Positions 6,502 through 11,806 of a stretch of 21,240 nt of DNA are shown here, piece by piece (position 1 is the first letter of the stretch; every line of letters begins with the position of its first letter). Position numbers and translations under genes: made by a program. Source of the stretch: a virus; IMG/VR virus record IMGVR_UViG_3300025860_000107, positions 1 to 21,240 of that record; one strand, written 5' to 3'. The notes beneath the pieces were generated by a model. The model had not been told where the DNA came from. It did not search any database and saw only the letters and a program-made list of their open reading frames with translations.

Positions 6502-6642
6502 ATGACTGAAGAGCAATTGTTTGAGTTTTTTGCATACCTTGCCGATTACATTAATGAGGAGCTAGAAAGAGGGGCCACTATTGACAAGTACAGTATTAGT
6601 GATGCTTACTTATCTTTTATGGGGGGTTCTGACGATGAATGA
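6502..6642 (+). CDS. 46-residue acidic protein, unknown
   Basis: The start is defined by the linker TAAGGGGATAAA directly before the ATG. The product is acidic and likely helical in its first half (EEQLFEFFAYLADYINEEL) and ends GGSDDE. It is not recognised. It lies in the tightly packed early block, 9 nt before the next gene. Confidence 0.65.
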   Translation: MTEEQLFEFFAYLADYINEELERGATIDKYSISDAYLSFMGGSDDE

Positions 6643-6651
6643 GGGGGTTTT

Positions 6652-6840
6652 ATGCTAAAAGCAACATACATAAACGTTGAAGACGGTATATGCGCTACTG
6701 TCACCGAAGTGACTAAAGGTTATGCGGTAACCTTGATCGACGCCGACAGTGAAAGTATAGTAGCTACTAGGGTTTACGATAACGTTGACCAAGCGAGGGT
6801 TTGGGCGTTAGAATTTATTAAAGGGGTAAAACATGATTGA
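6652..6840 (+). CDS. 62-residue protein, unknown, beta-rich
   Basis: The linker GAGGGGG-TTTT precedes the ATG. The first forty residues alternate hydrophobic and polar residues as in beta strands, and the last part (DQARVWALEFIKG) looks like a helix, suggesting a small beta-beta-beta-alpha fold. It overlaps the next start by 8 bp. No family is recognised. Confidence 0.65.
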   Translation: MLKATYINVEDGICATVTEVTKGYAVTLIDADSESIVATRVYDNVDQARVWALEFIKGVKHD

Positions 6841-7042
6841 CCAAGCGCAACACCACATTGACGAAGCCACACGGCTTATCAAACGAGCGATTATGACCGA
6901 TACCCTCATGGGCAACAATCAGGCGGAGTATGTGGCCTTCTTAGACTTATGGGAGAGTCTCTACGACCTCGACCGCCTGATAAAGAATTGGGACGAAGAC
7001 GAGGACACGGTAAAACAAAACCTACTAGCAGACGAGCGTTAA
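6833..7042 (+). CDS. 69-residue acidic helical protein, unknown
   Basis: This start overlaps the previous gene, with AAAGGGG a few bases upstream. The protein looks wholly helical and ends in a strongly acidic segment (NWDEDEDTVKQ). Acidic, helical early phage proteins are often DNA mimics or protein inhibitors, but nothing here identifies a target. Its stop codon abuts the hairpin at 7043. Confidence 0.65.
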   Translation: MIDQAQHHIDEATRLIKRAIMTDTLMGNNQAEYVAFLDLWESLYDLDRLIKNWDEDEDTVKQNLLADER

Positions 7043-7114
7043 CCCTAGGACATAATCGGCAGATTCTCTAATAATACTACTATTAGACTTTCTGCCGTTG
7101 TCTCTGGGCTAGGG
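7043..7114 (+). ncRNA. Multi-helix RNA hairpin between early genes
   Basis: Four nested helices form one long stem: CCCTAG (7043-7048) with CTAGGG (7109-7114), GACA (7049-7052) with TGTC (7099-7102), CGGCAGA (7057-7063) with TCTGCCG (7091-7097), and TCTAATA (7067-7073) with TATTAGA (7081-7087) around a 7-nt loop. A symmetric UUC/CUU internal loop separates the upper two. There is no U-tract, so it is not a simple terminator. It resembles the RNase III processing stems between T7 early genes. CCTAG at 7120-7124 could pair with CTAGG at 7109-7113 instead of the outer helix, giving an alternative fold just before the next ribosome site (GGAG at 7131). Confidence 0.75.
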
Positions 7115-7140
7115 CTTTTCCTAGGTTATCGGAGCTATAC

Positions 7141-7386
7141 ATGAAATTAGACCAACTACTACTATCGAGCGGTGGCAAATTTATCACGGTTACCTTCACC
7201 AAAAAAGATGGCAGCCTACGCACTCTCACGGGTCGCTTAGGTGTTACCAAGCATTTAAAAGGCGGTGTAAGCACTTTAAACCCTAACCTATACGTTACCA
7301 TATATGACGTGCAAAACAACGGCTATAGGGCTGTTAACCGGTCTACGATCCATTCGGTAACGTGCGAGGGGGTAACTCATGAGTAA
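7141..7386 (+). CDS. WYL_2/DUF2693-like Sm-fold small protein
   Basis: This 81-residue protein matches the pattern of short phage proteins of the WYL_2 (DUF2693) type: GGKFITVTFTKKDGSLRTL, then GRLGVTKHLKGG, then YVTIYDVQNNGYRAVN and a final IHSVTC strand, consistent with a small SH3/Sm-like beta barrel. Its function in phages is unknown to me, but nucleic-acid or ligand binding is plausible. Translation starts with GGAG, unlike the AAGGGG linkers around it, and the start lies 26 nt beyond the RNA hairpin, so this gene may be the one whose expression the hairpin affects. Confidence 0.65.
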   Translation: MKLDQLLLSSGGKFITVTFTKKDGSLRTLTGRLGVTKHLKGGVSTLNPNLYVTIYDVQNNGYRAVNRSTIHSVTCEGVTHE

Positions 7387-7444
7387 TTGGTTGTTAGCGC
7401 TTGCTTTAGGGGTTATTCTGTCACTCTCACATTATCTAAACTAG
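7379..7444 (+). CDS. 21-residue membrane peptide
   Basis: ATG 7379 overlaps the stop of the preceding gene and has GAGGGGG upstream. The product, MSNWLLALALGVILSLSHYLN, is essentially one transmembrane helix. It is very short, but it is kept as a gene because it has a good ribosome site and fits the no-gap packing, with a TAGGGG linker to the next gene. Confidence 0.5.
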   Translation: MSNWLLALALGVILSLSHYLN

Positions 7445-7452
7445 GGGTTTTT

Positions 7453-7635
7453 ATGGTATCAAATAAATTGGTAGTTTCAGGCTACAACGACGGGGTGTTG
7501 TTAATAGAATTGACGTATAACGGGTTGTTAGACTTTAAGCAAATTGATAAGATATGCGAAACACTACGACAACCACTCAATGACATGGGTGAGCGTGTAA
7601 CGTTTAATATCTCTATCATTGACGATAATTTTTAA
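7453..7635 (+). CDS. 60-residue protein, unknown
   Basis: The ATG after TAGGGGTTTTT is preferred over an in-frame TTG 22 codons upstream that would overlap the small membrane peptide. The sequence starts with beta-like strands (KLVVSGYNDGVLLIELTY), then a helix (DFKQIDKICETLRQPL), and ends VTFNISIIDDNF. No family is recognised. Confidence 0.6.
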   Translation: MVSNKLVVSGYNDGVLLIELTYNGLLDFKQIDKICETLRQPLNDMGERVTFNISIIDDNF

Positions 7636-7644
7636 GGGGTTACC

Positions 7645-7869
7645 ATGAAAAAGTACAAGGTTACAGTGCGTAAGTGCGTCTATTATTACGCCGATATTGA
7701 GATGCAAAGTAATGGTGTGACAGATGATGACGTGTTCGAAGATGCTTTCATCGCTATGGATGATATGGACGCTGCCTCTCTCATTGAAGATGATGATGAG
7801 CTAGAAATCCTAGGTGTTCAAGACTTAGGCACTGGTAGATATATCAATATATACGAGGTTAGCGTATGA
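7645..7869 (+). CDS. 74-residue acidic protein, unknown
   Basis: The exact linker TAAGGGGTTACC-ATG gives the start. The N terminus is basic and beta-like (KKYKVTVRKCVYYYADIEM). The middle is very acidic (DDDVFEDAFIAMDDMDAASLIEDDDE), and the end returns to beta-like YINIYEVSV. The stop overlaps the next start (ATGA). It is not recognised. A DNA-mimic role is conceivable from the acidity but unproven. Confidence 0.65.
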   Translation: MKKYKVTVRKCVYYYADIEMQSNGVTDDDVFEDAFIAMDDMDAASLIEDDDELEILGVQDLGTGRYINIYEVSV

Positions 7870-8000
7870 TGTACGAAATTCAGACTAAATGGTCACACAT
7901 GGTTGTCTATCGCACCACCGAGCGTGGTAATGCGTTATATTGGCTCGAAGAGAATAACCAAGAGGGGATATTTGTGCTTGTGAAGGTGAAAAAAGTATGA
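7866..8000 (+). CDS. 44-residue protein, unknown
   Basis: The start overlaps the previous stop, with GAGG upstream; the frame opens ATGATG, so the first or second ATG could be used. The product MMYEIQTKWSHMVVYRTTER... ending FVLVKVKKV looks like a small beta-rich basic protein. Its own stop overlaps the next ATG (ATGA). Coding is supported by this chain of overlaps. Confidence 0.6.
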   Translation: MMYEIQTKWSHMVVYRTTERGNALYWLEENNQEGIFVLVKVKKV

Positions 8001-8053
8001 TATATTTGGCGGGTGCTATTTTGTTTATAATTTTAATTGGGAGCTTAGAATGA
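7997..8053 (+). CDS. 18-residue membrane peptide
   Basis: The frame opens and closes with ATGA overlaps to both neighbours and has GAAGGTG upstream. The product MIYLAGAILFIILIGSLE is one hydrophobic helix. At this length it could be a translational linker rather than a functional protein, but the pattern of four tiny membrane peptides in the block makes a real product plausible. Confidence 0.4.
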   Translation: MIYLAGAILFIILIGSLE

Positions 8054-8265
8054 GATGTAATTGCTGTAATGTAATATTATCACCATTTGAGAGTACTACC
8101 AGGAAAGTGAGTACTAATGATTTCATTGACATTTGTGAGAAATGCTTGTCAACCATCGACGAAGATGTCAAGGTTTTGACCCGTGAAGATTTACGATCAG
8201 AAGTTGGCACGGATCTTGCAAACTATATAGACTGTTTTGACCTAACAAAGGATAATGATGAATAA
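8050..8265 (+). CDS. 71-residue putative zinc-binding protein
   Basis: Two cysteine pairs, C-N-C-C near residues 3-6 and C-E-K-C at 29-32, form a likely zinc ribbon or knuckle. The remainder is acidic and helical. GGGAG lies 6 nt before the ATG. Small zinc-binding proteins of this kind are common among phage early genes; this one may bind nucleic acid or host proteins. No named family is recognised. Confidence 0.65.
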   Translation: MRCNCCNVILSPFESTTRKVSTNDFIDICEKCLSTIDEDVKVLTREDLRSEVGTDLANYIDCFDLTKDNDE

Positions 8266-8434
8266 TAACGAAGAAGCTACGTTGTACTACACTGTTAATG
8301 ACGCTATTGATGTTATCAATGCAATAGGTTTAGAATTATTTTTAGAATCTCTCTTCAAAGAGTCAAAAAAGCGTTCGTTAACCATTGATGAGATGGAGGC
8401 TATGAGAACGTTACATGACAGTTGGGAGTTATAA
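8258..8434 (+). CDS. 58-residue helical protein, unknown
   Basis: The frame opens ATGATG. The second ATG is preferred because AAAGGA then stands at a more normal distance. The protein is mostly helical (VNDAIDVINAIGLELFLESLFKE), with a basic patch KKRS and an acidic end. It is translationally coupled to the primase-helicase through TAATG at 8432-8436, so it may be a replication accessory factor, but that is positional inference only. Confidence 0.6.
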   Translation: MNNNEEATLYYTVNDAIDVINAIGLELFLESLFKESKKRSLTIDEMEAMRTLHDSWEL

Positions 8435-10035
8435 TGGCTAACTACAAAAAGATGCATATACCCTGCGACCATTGCGGAAGTAGTGATGCAGCAGTTATCA
8501 ACGAAGATGACTCGAAATATTGCTTTAAGTGCAATGTGCGAGACAAGCCACAGAATGGATTTAATATGGTTACCCTACCACAGGTATCAACCACACCCCA
8601 AAAGCCTCACCTGAGCCGTTCTGATGCGTTTCAGAGCGGTATTAGTGACCGACGGTTGGCGCTAAAGACAGTCGAGGCTTATGGTGTTAAGTTAACAAAC
8701 GAAGGAGAGGTGTTATTTCCCTACTTTGACAAAACAGGTACGCAGGTTGCCAACAAGGTGCGGAGTAAGGATAAACAGTTTAAGGTTGAAGGTGAGTGGA
8801 AGACAGCCCTATTGTTTGGTCAAAACAACTTCTCTAAGGGTGGTGATGTTGTTACCATTTGCGAAGGTGAGTTTGATGCGTTAAGTGCCTACCAGATGAT
8901 GGGTGGTAAGCAAGCTGTTGTCAGTATCCGCTCAGGTGCTCAGTCAGCGCTTAGTGACTGTAAGGCATCCTACGAGTGGTTAGACTCATTCAGTAAGGTT
9001 GTTATCTGTTTCGACAATGATGAGGTTGGTCGTGAAGCTGCGAACAAAGTGGCTGACTTGTTTGGTGGTAAGGCGTTGTTATTCCAACATAGTCAACAAC
9101 ACAAAGACGCTAGTGACTGGTTGGTGCAACGTGCTGAGGTATTATTCTCTCAGGCGTGGTTAGCATCTGAGAAGTATAAGCCAGAGGGTATTGTCACCAT
9201 TACCGACATCAAGCAAAGGCTGTTAACCCCACCAGTGCCGGGTGTGCCGTGGTGTTTCTCTACGCTAACAGGGTTGACCTATGGGAGACGTAAGGGTGAG
9301 TTATATGCTTTTGGTGCGGGTGTGGGTGTTGGTAAAACTGACGTATTCACACAGCAGATAGCCTACGACATCGAGACGTTGAACAAGAAGGTGGGTGTTA
9401 TCTACCTAGAGCAAAACGTGGTCGAGACAGGGCAACGGGTGATGGGTAAGTTAGACCAACGGCTATACCATGTACCTGACGCTGACTGGAACCGTACACA
9501 GTATGAGGAGAGTGTTAACCGAATTGAGGAGCGTGATCAGCTATACATGATGGAGCACTTTGGGGCTATGGATTGGAAGACGATTAAGGGCATCATTAAG
9601 TACTTTAACAAGGCGTATGACATTGAGCATATCTACCTAGACCACCTGACAGCGTTATCGGCGCAGGAGCAGGATGAGCGTAGGGCACTTGATGGCATCA
9701 TGGCAGACATGGCATCGTTGGCGCAGGAGCTTGGCATCATCATCCACTTCATTAGTCACCTGACAACGCCAGAGGGTAAGTCTCACGAAGAAGGTGGACG
9801 TGTGATGGAGAAGCATTTCACAGGCTCACGGGCTATTGCACGTTGGTCGCACTACATGTTTGGGTTAGAGCGTAACAAGCAGCACACAGACCCGATTAAG
9901 CGACAGACAACGACGTTTAGGGTGTTGAAGGATCGGTTTACTGGTCGAGCAACAGGTATTAAATTTGGCTTGCAGTATAACCAAAACAATGGTATACTAC
10001 GTGAATCAGAGCTTTTAATGGATGATGTATTATGA
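8434..10035 (+). CDS. T7 gp4-like DNA primase-helicase
   Basis: This 533-residue replication protein unwinds DNA and makes primers. The N-terminal zinc-binding domain has C11-x2-C14 and C30-x2-C33. The TOPRIM primase core follows, with CEGEFDAL (E144) and CFDNDE (D193, D195). The C-terminal RecA-like hexameric helicase has Walker A GAGVGVGKT at 294-302, a Walker B-like segment IYLDHLTAL near 400-408 and the H4 motif HFISHL at 438-443. The length is close to T7 gp4 (566 residues). I chose ATG 8434, which overlaps the preceding stop and has GGGAG before it, rather than a TTG four codons upstream. Confidence 0.96.
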   Translation: MANYKKMHIPCDHCGSSDAAVINEDDSKYCFKCNVRDKPQNGFNMVTLPQVSTTPQKPHLSRSDAFQSGISDRRLALKTVEAYGVKLTNEGEVLFPYFDKTGTQVANKVRSKDKQFKVEGEWKTALLFGQNNFSKGGDVVTICEGEFDALSAYQMMGGKQAVVSIRSGAQSALSDCKASYEWLDSFSKVVICFDNDEVGREAANKVADLFGGKALLFQHSQQHKDASDWLVQRAEVLFSQAWLASEKYKPEGIVTITDIKQRLLTPPVPGVPWCFSTLTGLTYGRRKGELYAFGAGVGVGKTDVFTQQIAYDIETLNKKVGVIYLEQNVVETGQRVMGKLDQRLYHVPDADWNRTQYEESVNRIEERDQLYMMEHFGAMDWKTIKGIIKYFNKAYDIEHIYLDHLTALSAQEQDERRALDGIMADMASLAQELGIIIHFISHLTTPEGKSHEEGGRVMEKHFTGSRAIARWSHYMFGLERNKQHTDPIKRQTTTFRVLKDRFTGRATGIKFGLQYNQNNGILRESELLMDDVL

Positions 10036-10172
10036 TGGAAGACTACGGGTATTGTAGTAAGACGGGCGTATGCTTCAACCCTTTCGGTATCAAGCCTGAG
10101 TGGGTGCAGAAACGAGCATACAAGATACGACATGGGTTGTTAATTGAACAGACACAGGAGGCGTTGTTTTGA
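10032..10172 (+). CDS. 46-residue basic protein, unknown
   Basis: The start overlaps the helicase stop (ATGA) and opens ATGATG. The C terminus contains a basic stretch (WVQKRAYKIRHGLL). Two cysteines at residues 8 and 14 could bind metal only weakly. The stop overlaps the next TTG start. It is not recognised, but it is supported by overlaps on both sides. Confidence 0.6.
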   Translation: MMEDYGYCSKTGVCFNPFGIKPEWVQKRAYKIRHGLLIEQTQEALF

Positions 10173-10354
10173 CAGAGACTATTGGAACATCAAAAGTAAC
10201 ATTAATCCGTGAGAACGAGGACGGTAGTGCAGACTATCAACTCAACTTTTCACCGGAGGAGTTGGATGCGTTGACTAGGCTAGGTATATTAACCGCACTT
10301 CAAGTGGCGATTGAAGATGCTAAACGCCTAAATCCAGAGGAAGATGATGACTGA
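10169..10354 (+). CDS. 61-residue protein, unknown, TTG start
   Basis: A strong AGGAGG lies 8 nt before TTG 10169, and the TTG overlaps the previous TGA. The protein has a beta-like N terminus (VTLIRENEDGSADYQLNF), then a helix rich in leucine and alanine (LDALTRLGILTALQVAIEDAKRL) and an acidic end. It is not recognised. Confidence 0.65.
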   Translation: MTETIGTSKVTLIRENEDGSADYQLNFSPEELDALTRLGILTALQVAIEDAKRLNPEEDDD

Positions 10355-10547
10355 TAAGATAACTAAGGATGGTGTGGCCTGCATCGACTTAAACTACTAT
10401 TGGCGACCGATAGAGGAAGCACCACACGGTGTTAAGTTACAATTACTAAGTATGTATGGTGTGGCCTCTCACGGGTCGTTATCACCTGCTATAATTGAAG
10501 ATGGTTTCTGGATTGGCTGGACACCCTTACCACGACGGAGGAAGTAA
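10344..10547 (+). CDS. DUF551-like small protein
   Basis: This 67-residue protein carries the DUF551 pattern: WRPIEEAPHGVKLQLLS near the N terminus and a closing GFWIGWTPLPRRRK with the conserved tryptophans and W-x-P-L-P ending. These short proteins are widespread in phages and have no established function. The frame opens ATGATG and overlaps the previous gene by 11 bp; the next gene starts on its last base. Confidence 0.7.
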   Translation: MMTDKITKDGVACIDLNYYWRPIEEAPHGVKLQLLSMYGVASHGSLSPAIIEDGFWIGWTPLPRRRK

Positions 10548-10975
10548 TGATTGACAACATAACCCTATGGCACAAACATGCTCGACCAGAACCAACGGTG
10601 CGTGACCTAGATGTTCAGATAGGCTGTCACATTGAGGAGTTCATTGAGATGATGGATTCGTTGAACATAGACGCTAACAGTGACTTGGCTAGGGCGCTTG
10701 ATGATTTAGAGGAGTTCGCTGACGCATTGAAGGCAGGTGTTAAAACTGTATCATCAATAGATCGTGAGCCGCTACTTGACTCACTAGCAGATCAAATTGT
10801 TACAGCTGTCGGTGTTGGTGTATGCGCTAAGATGGATATGGATGCTGCCGTAGAGGAAGTTAACCGCAGTAACTGGTCTAAGTTCAATTACAAAGGCTAC
10901 CCTAAGTTCGATGAGAACGGTAAGGTTAAGAAGGGTGAGCATTATCGTAAGCCTGATTTGAAGGGGATGTTTTGA
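10547..10975 (+). CDS. MazG-like nucleotide pyrophosphohydrolase
   Basis: This 142-residue all-alpha NTP pyrophosphohydrolase would hydrolyse nucleoside triphosphates, cleaning the nucleotide pool or damping host alarmone signalling. The metal-binding acidic motifs are present: IEEFIE (E30, E31, E34) and, after a helical spacer, D78-x3-D82 (LLDSLADQI). The C-terminal part NRSNWSKFNYKGYPKFDENGKV closely follows the pattern of phage phosphoribosyl-ATP pyrophosphohydrolase-like proteins. It is tightly packed with its neighbours; the next gene starts at an overlapping TTG. Confidence 0.88.
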   Translation: MIDNITLWHKHARPEPTVRDLDVQIGCHIEEFIEMMDSLNIDANSDLARALDDLEEFADALKAGVKTVSSIDREPLLDSLADQIVTAVGVGVCAKMDMDAAVEEVNRSNWSKFNYKGYPKFDENGKVKKGEHYRKPDLKGMF

Positions 10976-11349
10976 TTAACACATCTTTTGTTAAGTTGAA
11001 TGAGCTAATCTCGGAAGGTGATTGGGAGTATTTTGAAGATCGTGAGATGTCAATGCGTGAAGCCGCAGGAAGGATTAAGTTTATGAAGGATGTAACAGAG
11101 ACGCTAGAGCAGCGTGAGGGACGTTATGGTGAGTACAAGGATGTGTCAGCCACATCACAGTGGTTAAAAGATATCATGCATGCGGGGGATAGTTGGAATG
11201 CGATGGAACCCTATATGCAGGAGAGCTTGGACTTGATTGCTAACAAGCTGGCACGTATTGTTAACGGTGACCCCTTCTATGATGACAGTTGGCACGATGT
11301 AGGGGGTTATGCAAAGTTAGTTGAAATTGAACTTGCTAAGGGGAAGTAA
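10972..11349 (+). CDS. DUF6378-like phage protein, TTG start
   Basis: This 125-residue protein has the DUF6378-type core REGRYGEYKDVSATSQWLK followed by LDLIANKLARIVNGDP and DSWHDVGGYAKL, a domain often found in phages near nucleotide metabolism genes. Activity is unknown to me. TTG 10972 overlaps the MazG-like TGA stop and has AAGGGG 5 nt upstream. The gene ends at TAATG shared with the HNH gene. Confidence 0.72.
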   Translation: MINTSFVKLNELISEGDWEYFEDREMSMREAAGRIKFMKDVTETLEQREGRYGEYKDVSATSQWLKDIMHAGDSWNAMEPYMQESLDLIANKLARIVNGDPFYDDSWHDVGGYAKLVEIELAKGK

Positions 11350-11804
11350 TGCAACAACTTATTGAAGATACCCTAACTTACGATCCAGACACTGGTTTGT
11401 TTAAGTGGTTAGACAACTCTCGAAAACACGCTAAAGGATGGTTTAAAGGCACTCTTTGCAATGGATACTTGAGGATTCAGATTGGAAAAAAAGCATATTT
11501 AACACACAGACTTGCTTGGTATTTAATGCATGGTAAGTTTCCAAAAGATTTTATTGACCATAAGAATGGTATCCCAACAGACAATAGGCTATTAAATTTA
11601 CGAGAAGCAACTCCACACCAAAACAGTCAAAATTGTAAAGGTCGTGGTACTTCTTTTAATAAAAAAGGTAAAAAATGGGAAGCAAGGATTAGTGTAAACA
11701 AAAAAGATTTATTCTTAGGGTTTTTTGATACAGAAGAAGAAGCACGTCAAGCATATGTCAAAGGTAAGAAAAAATATCACCCATTTTGGATTGAGAAGGA
11801 GTAA
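11349..11804 (+). CDS. Free-standing HNH homing endonuclease with AP2 domain
   Basis: This 151-residue selfish nuclease has an HNH core at about residues 53-93 (HRLAWYLMHGKFP, then IDHKNG with D70 and H71, then DNRLLNLRE with N79) and a C-terminal AP2-like DNA-binding domain from about residue 101 (GTSFNKKGKKWEARIS ... LGFFDTEEEARQAY). The gene is visibly richer in A and T than its neighbours and uses many AAA and TTT codons, which suggests recent transfer. It sits between the DUF6378-like gene and the DNA polymerase without disrupting either frame. A likely target is the polymerase region of related phages. Confidence 0.9.
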   Translation: MQQLIEDTLTYDPDTGLFKWLDNSRKHAKGWFKGTLCNGYLRIQIGKKAYLTHRLAWYLMHGKFPKDFIDHKNGIPTDNRLLNLREATPHQNSQNCKGRGTSFNKKGKKWEARISVNKKDLFLGFFDTEEEARQAYVKGKKKYHPFWIEKE

Positions 11805-11806
11805 AC

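Noticed and set aside
8223-8230. A sixth exact CTATATAG
   Set aside because: It is isolated within a coding gene, far from the control region; a single 8-mer in 21 kb is expected by chance.
9970-9998. Possible promoter TTGCAG-17-TATACT at the end of the primase-helicase gene
   Set aside because: The -35 box matches only three of six positions and the spacer lacks the AAAGTGTG shared by the other promoters.
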